DNA of 41,221 nt. It comes from Oscillospiraceae bacterium (GTDB lineage: Bacteria > Bacillota > Clostridia > Oscillospirales > Oscillospiraceae). The notes beneath the pieces were generated by a model. It worked only from the letters and a program-made list of their open reading frames with translations. It ran no database searches and was not told the origin of the DNA. Below are positions 7,632 through 15,639 of the stretch, one piece after another. The stretch's first letter is position 1. Every line of letters starts with the position of its first letter. Location: NCBI GenBank assembly GCA_902790375.1, contig CADARY010000020.1, forward strand, positions 1 through 41,221. Direction: 5' to 3'. The position numbers were made by a program, and so were the translations under genes.

Positions 7632-9308
7632 TCAGCGGAAGCTGTTGGCCCAGTTGACCAGGGAGTTGTGCCAGATGTTCTCGATCACGTCCTGGCGCAT
7701 GCGTTCGGTGACGGGGCCGTTCTTCGCCATCTTTTCAAGGATCACAGTCTGCAGCTGCTCGACCGTCATGAGATCATAGGGAATGTCGGGGATCTCCACA
7801 TCCTCGGGGCGGGCGGCGGCCTTCTCCGCGGGGGCCTTGACCGGAGCCTTGGGGGCCTCCGCCTTGACCGCGGGCTTTTTCACGGACTTCTTCTCCGCCT
7901 TCGCGGGGGCCTCCTCAACAGGCTTCGCGGGGGCCTCCTCAACAGGCTTCGCGGGGGCTGCCTCAACAGGCTTTGCCTGTCCGTCGTCGGGGGCAAGAAT
8001 GTCGCCGCTGCAGCCGGCAAGGCTGAAGCTCAGCCGTCCGCCGCTGCTCTCGATGCGCCTGCCGCTGAGAAGGCCCACATAGGCGGGGGCCTGCGCCTCC
8101 ACGTTGATCCAGCCTTCGCCGTCGCTGTTGTTCACGGCGACGATGAGCCTGCCGCGCTGGTAGGCATACTGCTGGTTCGTCAGGCAGAGCTGACGGAAGT
8201 CACCCCAGACCAGATCCTGCTTCCACTCCCGGTGGATGCGGCCGAGGGCGATGATGAGCAGGGTGTAGGGGTTGTTCAGGTAATCGTCAAGATGCTCGTC
8301 GAGCTCAATGCTCGGGCGCAGCGAATCGTCCGAGCCGCGCTCCTTGCGCCCGTCGATGCCGAACTCGCTGCCGTAGTAAACCGACGGGATGCCCGGCAGG
8401 GTATAGAGCAGGATGTGGACGGGGATGTAATGGGCCTTGTTCATGAGCTTGGTGTGGATGCGCTCCACATCATGGTTGTCCACAAAGTTATAGAGCTTGA
8501 TGTGGGGAGGGATCATCCCGTTGGTGCGCTGAACGGTGTGGGCGATCTCAAAGTAATTGTGGTCGTTGTGCCCACTGTACAGGGCCTTGTGCAGCGCGTA
8601 GTTGGTGACGGAGTGCAGGGTGTTCTCGTTTGCCCAGCGGGAGTAGTCCCCGTGGATCACCTCGCCCATGAGCCAGAAGTCCGGCTTGACCTCGTCGGCA
8701 GTGCGGCGCAGGGCCTTCATGAACTCAAAATCCAGCACGTCGGCGGCGTCGAGACGGATGCCGTCCACGTCGAACTCACTGACCCAGAAGCGGATCACGT
8801 CACAGATATAATCCCGGACGGCGGGGTTTCTCTGGTTGAGCTTTACCAGCAGGTTGTAGCCGCCCCAGTTGTCGTAGGAGAAGCCGTCGTTATACTCGTT
8901 GTTGCCCCAGAAGTTCACGTTGCAGTACCAGTCCCGATAGGCGGAGGCCTCCCGGTGGGCCTGCAGGTCCTTGAAAGCAAAGAAATCACGCCCGGTGTGG
9001 TTGAAGACGCCGTCAAATATGACCCGGATGCCCTCCGCGTGGCAGGCTGCGACAAAGTTCTTCAAATCCTCGTTCGTGCCGAGGCGGCTGTCCAGAAGCC
9101 GGTAGTCGGTGGTCTCGTAGCCATGCCCCACGGATTGGAAGAGCGGGCCGATATAGAGGGCCGTGAAGCCCGCCTTCTTCAGCTCCCCGATCCAGGGCAG
9201 CAGGGTATTGAGCCGATGCACCGGCTCGCCGTAATCGTTCTGCCTGGGGGCTCCGGTGAGACCCAGCGGATAAACGTGGTAAAATACCGCCTCATCATAC
9301 CATGCCAT
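7632..9308 (-). CDS. GH13 alpha-amylase family glycosidase with Lys/Ala/Pro-rich linker and C-terminal helical tail
   Basis: The 558-aa enzyme carries the GH13 (beta/alpha)8 barrel: VIFDGVFNH (97-105), DGIRLDAADVLD with nucleophile Asp187, LMGEV with acid/base Glu216, and FVDNHD with Asp280. GH13 enzymes hydrolyse or transfer alpha-glucans. There is no signal peptide, so it acts in the cytoplasm, probably on imported malto-oligosaccharides. After the beta-domain (to ~420) comes a charged linker with KPVEEAPA repeats, then a ~60-residue predicted helical tail (TVEQLQTVILEKM...). The linker and tail are unusual for this family and may bind another protein. GGAGAG lies 8 nt before ATG 9308. The exact subfamily is uncertain (neopullulanase or amylase type). 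Confidence 0.88.
   Translation of the reverse strand: MAWYDEAVFYHVYPLGLTGAPRQNDYGEPVHRLNTLLPWIGELKKAGFTALYIGPLFQSVGHGYETTDYRLLDSRLGTNEDLKNFVAACHAEGIRVIFDGVFNHTGRDFFAFKDLQAHREASAYRDWYCNVNFWGNNEYNDGFSYDNWGGYNLLVKLNQRNPAVRDYICDVIRFWVSEFDVDGIRLDAADVLDFEFMKALRRTADEVKPDFWLMGEVIHGDYSRWANENTLHSVTNYALHKALYSGHNDHNYFEIAHTVQRTNGMIPPHIKLYNFVDNHDVERIHTKLMNKAHYIPVHILLYTLPGIPSVYYGSEFGIDGRKERGSDDSLRPSIELDEHLDDYLNNPYTLLIIALGRIHREWKQDLVWGDFRQLCLTNQQYAYQRGRLIVAVNNSDGEGWINVEAQAPAYVGLLSGRRIESSGGRLSFSLAGCSGDILAPDDGQAKPVEAAPAKPVEEAPAKPVEEAPAKAEKKSVKKPAVKAEAPKAPVKAPAEKAAARPEDVEIPDIPYDLMTVEQLQTVILEKMAKNGPVTERMRQDVIENIWHNSLVNWANSFR
7905..7975 (-). repeat. In-gene 24-bp tandem repeat coding for KPVEEAPA units
   Basis: About three copies of a 24-bp unit (GGCCTCCTCAACAGGCTTCG on the plus strand) encode KPVEEAPA-type repeats in the amylase linker. 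The copies are almost identical in DNA, suggesting recent slippage expansion, so copy number probably differs between strains. Confidence 0.8.
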
Positions 9309-9366
9309 TTGAACATCTCTCCTTCAAAACAGGTGTAATTATGCGCAAGAGTAAGAATACTTTCGC

Positions 9367-9395
9367 ATTATACCAAGATGGGAGAGGCATTTCAA
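9367..9395 (-). promoter_or_regulatory. Sigma-A promoter for amylase/HAD operon
   Basis: On the minus strand TTGAAA (9395-9390), 17-bp spacer, TATAAT (9372-9367). It lies about 60 bp upstream of the amylase ATG and is divergent from the SCP2 promoter. Confidence 0.75.
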
Positions 9396-9439
9396 GTGAA
9401 AGTTCGGACGGGAGTATGGAGCGGGGGTGAAATTGGGAC

Positions 9440-9468
9440 TTGCGAAAGGGGAGAACATCTCCTATAAT
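9440..9468 (+). promoter_or_regulatory. Sigma-A promoter for SCP2-domain gene
   Basis: TTGCGA (9440-9445), 17-bp spacer, TATAAT (9463-9468), about 40 bp before the ATG at 9507. Confidence 0.7.
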
Positions 9469-9506
9469 ATCGTTTGGTCAGTATTAATCAAGTTGGAGGA
9501 AACGGA

Positions 9507-9845
9507 ATGAAATTTGCAAGCATCCTCAAGCGCGCCAGAACCCTGGCCGCGGAAGCAGACATCTCCCAGGTGGATTTCCTGGCCGTGCAGATCAACATCG
9601 AGGGGGAAGAAAACGGCGTGTTTTACGTCGAGGTCAAGGACGGCCGCATTTCTGTGGAGCCCTATGAGTACTACGACCGGCAGTGCGCCGTCACCATCAG
9701 CGACGCTGATTTTTCCAAGCTCACCCGCGGCAAGCTCGACACGGCCAAGGCCTATGACGAGGGCAAGCTGCGCGTGGAGGGCGATCTCGGCAGGGCGGTG
9801 CAGTTCGCGGAGCTTCTGCAGAGCGGGATCAAGACGCAGCAATAA
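9507..9845 (+). CDS. SCP2 sterol-binding-domain family protein
   Basis: The 112-aa protein is a single SCP2-like domain, a small alpha/beta fold with a hydrophobic tunnel that binds lipids or other apolar ligands. The family's C-terminal block is visible in CAVTISDADFSKLTRGKLDT followed by the helix around LRVEGDLGRAVQFAELL. There is no signal peptide or membrane segment, so it is cytoplasmic. ATG 9507 was chosen because GGAGGA ends 6 nt upstream and an earlier possible start at 9474 would sit right at the -10 box. It is monocistronic, with its own promoter and terminator. A role in carrying fatty acids for the neighbouring acyl-assembly genes is possible but not shown. Confidence 0.82.
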   Translation: MKFASILKRARTLAAEADISQVDFLAVQINIEGEENGVFYVEVKDGRISVEPYEYYDRQCAVTISDADFSKLTRGKLDTAKAYDEGKLRVEGDLGRAVQFAELLQSGIKTQQ

Positions 9846-9855
9846 GATACGGCAG

Positions 9856-9888
9856 ACAGGGCAGTGGGCTTCCCACCGCCCTGTTTTC
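9856..9888 (+). terminator. Intrinsic terminator after SCP2 gene
   Basis: ACAGGGCAGTGGG (9856-9868) pairs with 9872-9884 with one mismatch, 3-nt loop, followed by a short T run. Confidence 0.75.
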
Positions 9889-9928
9889 AAAAAAGCGCCG
9901 GAAGGCTTGACTTTTTTGCCCACTGCTC

Positions 9929-9957
9929 TTGTCAAGAAATCCGCGGCGGGTTATAAT
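9929..9957 (+). promoter_or_regulatory. Sigma-A promoter for hydrolase / C-T-A operon
   Basis: TTGTCA (9929-9934), 17-bp spacer, TATAAT (9952-9957). Transcription from here would run through the alpha/beta hydrolase and on to the terminator at 14284-14322. Confidence 0.75.
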
Positions 9958-10055
9958 GCATATTATGAATATACCGATGCGCTCTGCGCAGTCGTGAACA
10001 AACCCATGGAAGAGCCGGGCCGCATTTCGGCGTCGGCGCTGGAAAGGATGATCAA

Positions 10056-11033
10056 ATGAATAAAAACCTGAAGAACCTGCTTTTGACCGGCGGCACCCTG
10101 GGTGCGGCCGGGGTCGGCTCCGGGATTACGGCGGGGGTCGCTTCCCTGATCCTCTTCAACAAGACGCTGCCGCGCCCCAAGGGGACCGACCCGGCGATCA
10201 TTGACGAGTTTGCCGACCGGGCCAGGATGGAGGAGTACACCGTCCGGATGGCCCCGGTGGGGGAGTGGATGGAGCGGCAGCGCTTCGAACATCTGTTCCT
10301 CCTGTCCCGTGACGGGCTGCATCTGCACGGCCTTTACCTCGCGGCCGAAAAGCCCTCCGACAGACTTGTGATCCTCCACCACGGCTATACGAGCCACGCC
10401 GTCGATAACGCCACGCACGCCAAATTCTTCCACGAGCTGGGCTATGAGGTGCTGCTGCTGGACCTGCGCGCCCACGGGGAGAGCGAGGGACAGTATGTCG
10501 GCTTCGGCATTCTCGACCGCTATGACACGCTGGAGTGGGTGCGCTGGGCCCGGACGCGCTTCGGCAAGGACGTGAAGATCGTGCTGCACGGCACCTCCAT
10601 GGGCGGGGCGACGGTGCTGATGGCGCTGGGCCTGCCGGAGATCCAGGAGGCCGTGTCCGCCGTGATTGCCGACTGCGCCTACACCTCGCCGGCGGACATT
10701 TTCGCAAGCGTGATCCGCAAGGACTACCATCTGCCGCCCGAACCCATCATCAAGCTCACGAACGTGCGGGCAAAGCGGGCGGCGGGCTACCGCTTCGACG
10801 AGTATTCCACCCTGGACGCGCTGCGCTATAACCGCGTGCCGGTCCTGTTCATCCACGGGCGGGAGGACAAATTCGTCCCCACCTGGATGAGCCAAAAGAA
10901 CTATGAGGCCTGCCCGTGCAAAAAGCAGATCCTCCTGGTGGACAATGCCGGCCACGGCTCGAGCGTGTTTGAGAACCAGCCCCTCTATGAACAGACCGAA
11001 AAGGCGTTCCTGGCCGACGCGCTGGGAGAGTAA
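10056..11033 (+). CDS. Alpha/beta hydrolase with N-terminal membrane anchor
   Basis: The 325-aa protein has a hydrophobic N-terminal segment (~9-34, Gly/Ala-rich) and then a serine hydrolase domain. The nucleophile is Ser181 in GTSMGG, the acid is Asp271 (HGREDKFVP) and the base His300 (NAGHGSS). LHHGYTSHA carries the oxyanion region. AAAGGATG precedes ATG 10056. It is the first gene of the probable operon with the condensation, carrier and ligase genes (58-bp gap). By position it could act as an esterase or thioesterase that supplies fatty acids or releases or edits acyl-carrier intermediates; this is inference. It resembles general Firmicute acyl esterases (YqkD/BAAT-like). Confidence 0.85.
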   Translation: MNKNLKNLLLTGGTLGAAGVGSGITAGVASLILFNKTLPRPKGTDPAIIDEFADRARMEEYTVRMAPVGEWMERQRFEHLFLLSRDGLHLHGLYLAAEKPSDRLVILHHGYTSHAVDNATHAKFFHELGYEVLLLDLRAHGESEGQYVGFGILDRYDTLEWVRWARTRFGKDVKIVLHGTSMGGATVLMALGLPEIQEAVSAVIADCAYTSPADIFASVIRKDYHLPPEPIIKLTNVRAKRAAGYRFDEYSTLDALRYNRVPVLFIHGREDKFVPTWMSQKNYEACPCKKQILLVDNAGHGSSVFENQPLYEQTEKAFLADALGE

Positions 11034-11091
11034 CACACGGATTCAGAAGAGAAAGCAAACGGATCAGGATCAGAAAAAGAAAGGACGAAGA

Positions 11092-12507
11092 ATGAAAGAG
11101 CTCAGTATTAACGGCGCGGTTGTACAGACCTACCCGCTGACCGCAGCCCAGCGCATCCACTTCTACACCGTATCCGCCTGCCGGAGAGAGGAACTGCTGA
11201 ACATTGCCACCGGCTTTTACATCGAGTTTGCCGACGTGGACTTTGACACCCTGCGCGAGTGCATCCGCGACGGGTATGAGAAATTTGAATCCATGCGCCT
11301 GCGCTTCACGAAGGACGAGGACGGCAATCTTGTCCAGTACCTGGTGCCCACCGAGGACCGGGAGATCAAGCTTGTGGACTTCTCACACTGGCGGGAGGAG
11401 GACGCCCATGAGGAAATGAAGCGCTGGAGCCGCATCCCCCTGCACATGGACGGCAGCCCTATGAGCGAGATCGTCATGATCCGCCTGCCGGGAAACTTCA
11501 ACGGCCTTTATATGAAGGTCCACCACATGACCATGGACTCCACCGCCATCATGAGCTTTTACAGCTATGTGCTCAATCTCTACTGCTATAAGAAGTTTGA
11601 GAACATCGAGCCGCCGAAGCCCCCGAAGAGCTACCTGGCCCAGCTCAAGCTGGACCTCCAGTACGAGGACAACAGCCCCGCCCTGGAGCGGGACCGGAAG
11701 TTCTGGCTCGAGCAGCTGGAGGCGCCGGAGCCCATCTACACCCCCTTCAGCCCCCGCAACCGCCTGCTGGAGCTGCGCGAGCAGACAGGCAACCCCAATC
11801 TCCGCGCCTGCTACGGCACCGGGGACATCGAGGCCGACATCAAGGTCTATGACCTGGAGGACGACCCGTCGAAGGCCCTGATCTCCTTCAGCAGGGAATA
11901 CCGCATCCCGGTCGCGTCCATCCTGCTGCTGGGGCTGCGCACCTGCTTTTCCAAGTTCTCGGGCGGGGAGAAGGACGTGAGCGTCAAGAACGCCGTGGCC
12001 CGCCGCGGCACCCTGCTGGAGAGCCAGTCCGGCGGCACGCGCATCCACTTCTGGCCCCTGCGCACGATCATCGAACCGGAGACCAGCTTCCTTGACGCAC
12101 TCAAGATCGTCCAGGCCAAGGAGAACGCCCTCCTGCGCCACGCAAATTACGACCCCATCCGCTACATGGGCGAGACTGCGGCCCACTACGGCTGCCCGCA
12201 GGGGACGGGCTACGAATGCACGACCCTGACCTATCAGCCGGTGTCCGCCGCGTCGCTGAAGGGCCGCCAGCTCCCCGACATGAACTTCAAGAGCATGTGG
12301 TACTCCAACGGCGTCGCCATGCAGCTCATCTATGTCACCGTCATGCACCGGCCCACCGACAACGGCTTCAGCTTCCATTTTGAATACGAGAAAAACTCCG
12401 TCTCCCTCGACGAGATCGAAAAGCTCTACTACTACCTCTGCCGCGCCATTTTCCGCGGCATCGAAGATCCGAACCGGACCATCGGGGAAATCCTCGATTG
12501 GATGTAA
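11092..12507 (+). CDS. Stand-alone NRPS condensation-domain protein
   Basis: The 471-aa protein is a condensation (C) domain that joins a carrier-bound acyl group to an amine. The active-site motif is HHMTMDS at 144-150 (family HHxxxDG, with His145 and Asp149 kept and the last Gly replaced by Ser). The early block YPLTAAQRIHFY resembles motif C1. AAAGGAC precedes ATG 11092; an in-frame open stretch back to 10903 lies inside the hydrolase gene and was ignored. It is followed by a free carrier protein and an AMP-ligase. Separate C, T and A genes like this are the layout reported for fatty-acid-amide clusters of gut Clostridia, where the C enzyme acylates a free amine. The amine used here cannot be read from sequence. 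Confidence 0.85.
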   Translation: MKELSINGAVVQTYPLTAAQRIHFYTVSACRREELLNIATGFYIEFADVDFDTLRECIRDGYEKFESMRLRFTKDEDGNLVQYLVPTEDREIKLVDFSHWREEDAHEEMKRWSRIPLHMDGSPMSEIVMIRLPGNFNGLYMKVHHMTMDSTAIMSFYSYVLNLYCYKKFENIEPPKPPKSYLAQLKLDLQYEDNSPALERDRKFWLEQLEAPEPIYTPFSPRNRLLELREQTGNPNLRACYGTGDIEADIKVYDLEDDPSKALISFSREYRIPVASILLLGLRTCFSKFSGGEKDVSVKNAVARRGTLLESQSGGTRIHFWPLRTIIEPETSFLDALKIVQAKENALLRHANYDPIRYMGETAAHYGCPQGTGYECTTLTYQPVSAASLKGRQLPDMNFKSMWYSNGVAMQLIYVTVMHRPTDNGFSFHFEYEKNSVSLDEIEKLYYYLCRAIFRGIEDPNRTIGEILDWM

Positions 12508-12525
12508 AAAAAGGAGGAACCAAGC

Positions 12526-12753
12526 ATGCTGGATAAAATCAGAGAGATCATGACCCGCTACGTGGAACTGAACCCGGAGGACATTCATGAGGATTCAAGG
12601 CTTAGTGAGGATCTGGCCCTGACCTCCTTTGCCGTCATGAGCATGATGGGCGATTTTGAGGAGGAGTTCGGCATCACGGTGGATGAGAACGAGCTGACCG
12701 ACATCCATACCGTGGGCGACATCATGGCCTATATCAAGAGCAAGCAGGCCTGA
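12526..12753 (+). CDS. Acyl/peptidyl carrier protein
   Basis: The 75-aa acidic, four-helix carrier protein has its phosphopantetheine attachment at Ser34 in LALTSFAVM, a variant of the usual DSL motif with Thr before the Ser. It would carry the activated acyl group from the AMP-ligase to the condensation protein. AAGGAGG lies just upstream of the ATG, 18 bp after the C gene. It is unlikely to be the housekeeping fatty-acid ACP, because it sits between C and A genes and lacks the DSLD sequence. Confidence 0.88.
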   Translation: MLDKIREIMTRYVELNPEDIHEDSRLSEDLALTSFAVMSMMGDFEEEFGITVDENELTDIHTVGDIMAYIKSKQA

Positions 12754-12839
12754 GGACGCGGCCGGCCGGGGAACGGCCCAATAAGGTCTGGCTGCGCGAG
12801 AAGGCGGGCAAGGACATCGCCGAGAAGCGCTTCGGCGAG

Positions 12840-14252
12840 ATGCTGGAGGACTGCCGCAGGGTGTCCTCTTACCTCCGCCGCGAGGGGGACGGCCCGGTCC
12901 ACGCGGGGCTTGTGGGCTCGTCCTCCATCGCCTACCTCACCTGCCTCTTCGGCACGGTCATCGACGGGAATGTGGCTGTGCCCATCGACCCGCAGCTGAG
13001 CGCGGAGGAGATCGCGGACAACCTGAACCGGGCCGACGTGACGGTGCTGTTCTACGACGCGCGCTTTCAGGCGCTGGCCGACGGCATCCGCGAGAGCTGC
13101 CCGCAGATCAAAGCCTGCGTCTGCTTTACGCCGGGGGAGGGGCGCTTCTCCCTGCCGGAGCTTCTGGCGCAGGAGAGCCCTGCGGCGCTTCGTCCGGTCG
13201 AGCCGGATCAGTGCGCCTGCATCCTCTACACCTCCGGCACCACGGGCAAGAGCAAGGGCGTCATGCTCTCCCACCGCAATCTCATCGACAACGCTACCTG
13301 CTGCGACCGTGAGGGCAGCGACGCGGACGTGCTGCTCTCCGTCCTGCCGATCCACCACGCCTACTGCCTCACCTGCGACGTGCTGCTCTCCCTGCGCTAC
13401 GGGGCGACGCTGTGCCTGAACGATTCGCCCATGCGCCTTGTGCAGAACATCAAGCTCTTTAAGCCCACGATGCTCCTGCTCGTGCCGCTCATTGCGGATA
13501 CGATTTACCGGCGCATTATGGCGGAAAAGAAAAAGAACCCGCTGCTGCCGCTGCGCATGGCGGGCCGCGCGGTGTTCGGGCGGGATCTGCGCGTCATCTT
13601 CTGCGGCGGGGCCTACCTTGCGCCGGAGCTCACGCGCGCCTATGAGAAAATGGGCATCCCGCTTCTGCAGGGCTACGGCATGACGGAGTGCGCCCCGCGC
13701 ATCACCTCCTCCAGCGAGGCCGATCCATCCACCGGGACGGACGTGGGCCGCGTGGTGAAAAACTGCGAGGTGAAGATCGAGGACGGCGAGATCATGGTCA
13801 AAAGCCCCTCGGTCATGCTGGGCTACTACCACAACGACGAGGCCACCCGGGACATGTTCACGGAGGACGGCTGGCTCAAGACCGGCGACCTCGGCTATGT
13901 GAAGGACGGGCGCCTCTACATCACCGGACGCCGAAAAAACCTCATCATCCTCTCCAACGGCGAAAACGTCTCCCCCGAGGAGCTGGAGAACCGCTTCGCG
14001 GGCTGTGACTGGCTTTCGGAGATCATGGTCTACTCGGAGGACGAGCAGATCACCGCCGAGGTCTATCCCTTCCCGGAGTACGCGGCGAAGGCCGAGGCGC
14101 TCTTCCGCAAGAAGGTGGACGAGATCAACCGCTCGGTGCCCTCCGCCCGGCGCATCGTGCGCCTGCGCCTGAGAGACCGGGAGTTTGAGAAGACCACCTC
14201 CCGCAAGGTCAAGCGCCGGCAGAGCGGCGAAAAGGGCCGCCTCCTGGACTGA
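12840..14252 (+). CDS. AMP-dependent acyl ligase (adenylation enzyme) of C-T-A cluster; start uncertain
   Basis: The protein from ATG 12840 has 470 aa and is an ANL-superfamily enzyme that activates a carboxylic acid with ATP and loads the adjacent carrier protein. Motifs: LYTSGTTGKSKGVMLSHRNL (A3), GYGMTECAP (A5), TGDLGYVKDGRLYITGRRKN (A7-A8) and catalytic Lys in TSRKVKRR (A10). LPIHHAYCLTC is of the fatty-acyl ligase type rather than the amino-acid type. Family-like sequence (GERPNKVWLREKAGKDIAEK) lies in the same frame upstream of ATG 12840. Between the in-frame stop at 12684 and 12840 there is no ATG, GTG or TTG. Translation may begin at a CTG (12750 or 12792), or an indel may have removed the start. 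ATG 12840 also lacks a clear ribosome site. Confidence 0.82.
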   Translation: MLEDCRRVSSYLRREGDGPVHAGLVGSSSIAYLTCLFGTVIDGNVAVPIDPQLSAEEIADNLNRADVTVLFYDARFQALADGIRESCPQIKACVCFTPGEGRFSLPELLAQESPAALRPVEPDQCACILYTSGTTGKSKGVMLSHRNLIDNATCCDREGSDADVLLSVLPIHHAYCLTCDVLLSLRYGATLCLNDSPMRLVQNIKLFKPTMLLLVPLIADTIYRRIMAEKKKNPLLPLRMAGRAVFGRDLRVIFCGGAYLAPELTRAYEKMGIPLLQGYGMTECAPRITSSSEADPSTGTDVGRVVKNCEVKIEDGEIMVKSPSVMLGYYHNDEATRDMFTEDGWLKTGDLGYVKDGRLYITGRRKNLIILSNGENVSPEELENRFAGCDWLSEIMVYSEDEQITAEVYPFPEYAAKAEALFRKKVDEINRSVPSARRIVRLRLRDREFEKTTSRKVKRRQSGEKGRLLD

Positions 14253-14283
14253 GAACGTATAAGCAAAAGCATACAGAAACAGC

Positions 14284-14322
14284 ATTCCCACGCCGACGCA
14301 CCTGCCCGGCGTGGGAATTTTT
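14284..14322 (+). terminator. Intrinsic terminator ending the C-T-A operon
   Basis: A perfect 12-bp stem, ATTCCCACGCCG (14284-14295) with 14307-14318, is followed by TTTTT. The T-run overlaps the stop codon of the convergent guanine deaminase gene. Confidence 0.88.
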
Positions 14323-15622
14323 ATGCAAGCGGCGGACTTTCAAGCCCGCGCTTCATGCCGCGGATGAATTTCTCCCGGATGCCGCCGCGGTCGAGGCCCA
14401 GGTACACCGCCCGCTCCACGCGATCCTGAAGGGTGAGCGGCTGGGGGTGCGGCGCCAGGGAATCGTCCAGCACCACGGCGTCAAACTCAAAGCCCTCTTC
14501 AAAGCTGCCGACCTGCCCGAAAAAGGAGCCGCCGCCTTTGGTGGCGAGATAAAAGCCCTCCGAAAAGCTCAGCGGCCGGGCGCTGTGGTCGTAGCAGCGC
14601 CAGTAGAGCTTGGAGACCTGAATGGCGTCCGTTATGGCGCGGAACATGGATTCCGTCTGCCCGCCCGCCACGTCGCTGCCGAGGCCCACGCGCAGGCCGT
14701 CGTCGACATACTTGCGGATGGGCGCAATGCCGGAGGCCAGGTTCGTGTTGGACGCGGGACAGTGGGCAATCCAGACGCCGCGCTCCCCGATGCGCTCGAT
14801 CTCCTCCGAGGAGGAGTAGACGCAGTGGGCCATGATGGTCCGGGCATCCCCGCCGAAGAGACCGAAGCGGTCATAGCCGTCGCCGTAGAAGGCCGCCTGC
14901 GGCATCAGGAGCTTGATGAGCATGACCTCCTCCGGGTTTTCGGACAGGTGGGACTGCACCGGCAGGTCGTATGTCCGCCGGACCTCGGAGAGCTCATTGA
15001 GGAGCTCGTCGCTGCAGGTCGGGATGAAGCGGGGCGTCAGGATAGGCATGGTCCGCCGGTAGCCGCGCCTGCAAGCTGCGTTTACGAAGCCGAAGGTGTC
15101 AAAGGCGGAGGTGTGCGCGTCCTTCTCGGTGAGAGCAGGGGACGCGTTCCGGTCCATGTTCACCTTGCCCACGTAGCTTATGATGCCGGTGCCCTCCATG
15201 TATTCCATGAGGCAGAGCGTCGCTTCCCGGTGGATGGTGGCGAAGATGGAGGCGCGGGTGGTGGCGCTTTTGTCCATGGCGTCGGCAAAGATGCGGTAGG
15301 CGCGTTCGGCGTATTCGAGATCGGCATAGCGGGCTTCCTCGGGAAAGGTGTATTTATACAGCCATTCCAGAAGCTGCTCGTCCATGCCGGTGCCGCGGTA
15401 GGCAAACTGCGAGGCGTGGATGTGCAGGTCCACCATGCCCGGCAGGATCAGACAGTCGCCGTAATCCAGAACCGGGACAGAACGCAGGGCGGGGGGCGGC
15501 GCGTCGAAGATGCCGCCGCAGCGCCCGTTCTCGCACAGCAGATACGCCCCCTCGTGCACGTCCAGGCTGTCCTTTAAGGGGGTGTGACAGATATTCCCTT
15601 TTAGGAAAAAGATGTCGTTCAT
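14321..15622 (-). CDS. guaD: Guanine deaminase
   Basis: The 433-aa amidohydrolase converts guanine to xanthine plus ammonia. The N-terminal metal motif is DLHIHASQ (family HxH, zinc). The guanine-deaminase block ILTPRFIPTCS, the substrate-strand motif QSHLSENPEEV and the later HCVYSS and GSDVAGG blocks are all present. It is cytoplasmic and lies 17 bp after the E2-like acyltransferase gene, so the two are probably one transcript. The ribosome site before the ATG is weak (AAAAAGAG), suggesting low translation or coupling. Guanine breakdown supplies nitrogen; no other purine-catabolism genes are seen nearby. Family assignment is firm, other aryl-amidohydrolases being unlikely because of the PRFIPTCS signature. 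Confidence 0.9.
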   Translation of the reverse strand: MNDIFFLKGNICHTPLKDSLDVHEGAYLLCENGRCGGIFDAPPPALRSVPVLDYGDCLILPGMVDLHIHASQFAYRGTGMDEQLLEWLYKYTFPEEARYADLEYAERAYRIFADAMDKSATTRASIFATIHREATLCLMEYMEGTGIISYVGKVNMDRNASPALTEKDAHTSAFDTFGFVNAACRRGYRRTMPILTPRFIPTCSDELLNELSEVRRTYDLPVQSHLSENPEEVMLIKLLMPQAAFYGDGYDRFGLFGGDARTIMAHCVYSSSEEIERIGERGVWIAHCPASNTNLASGIAPIRKYVDDGLRVGLGSDVAGGQTESMFRAITDAIQVSKLYWRCYDHSARPLSFSEGFYLATKGGGSFFGQVGSFEEGFEFDAVVLDDSLAPHPQPLTLQDRVERAVYLGLDRGGIREKFIRGMKRGLESPPLA

Positions 15623-15639
15623 CTCTTTTTCAAATGCTC

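Noticed and set aside
6099-9338. 1079-aa open frame on the plus strand opposite the HAD and amylase genes
   Set aside because: It runs antisense across two well-supported genes, is full of Val/His/Gly/Leu shadow composition typical of GC-rich DNA, and spans a terminator and an intergenic gap.
12684-12842. Programmed frameshift fusing carrier protein to AMP-ligase
   Set aside because: The frames are in -1 relation, but no slippery heptamer or downstream stem was visible, so only a start-codon or indel problem is reported.
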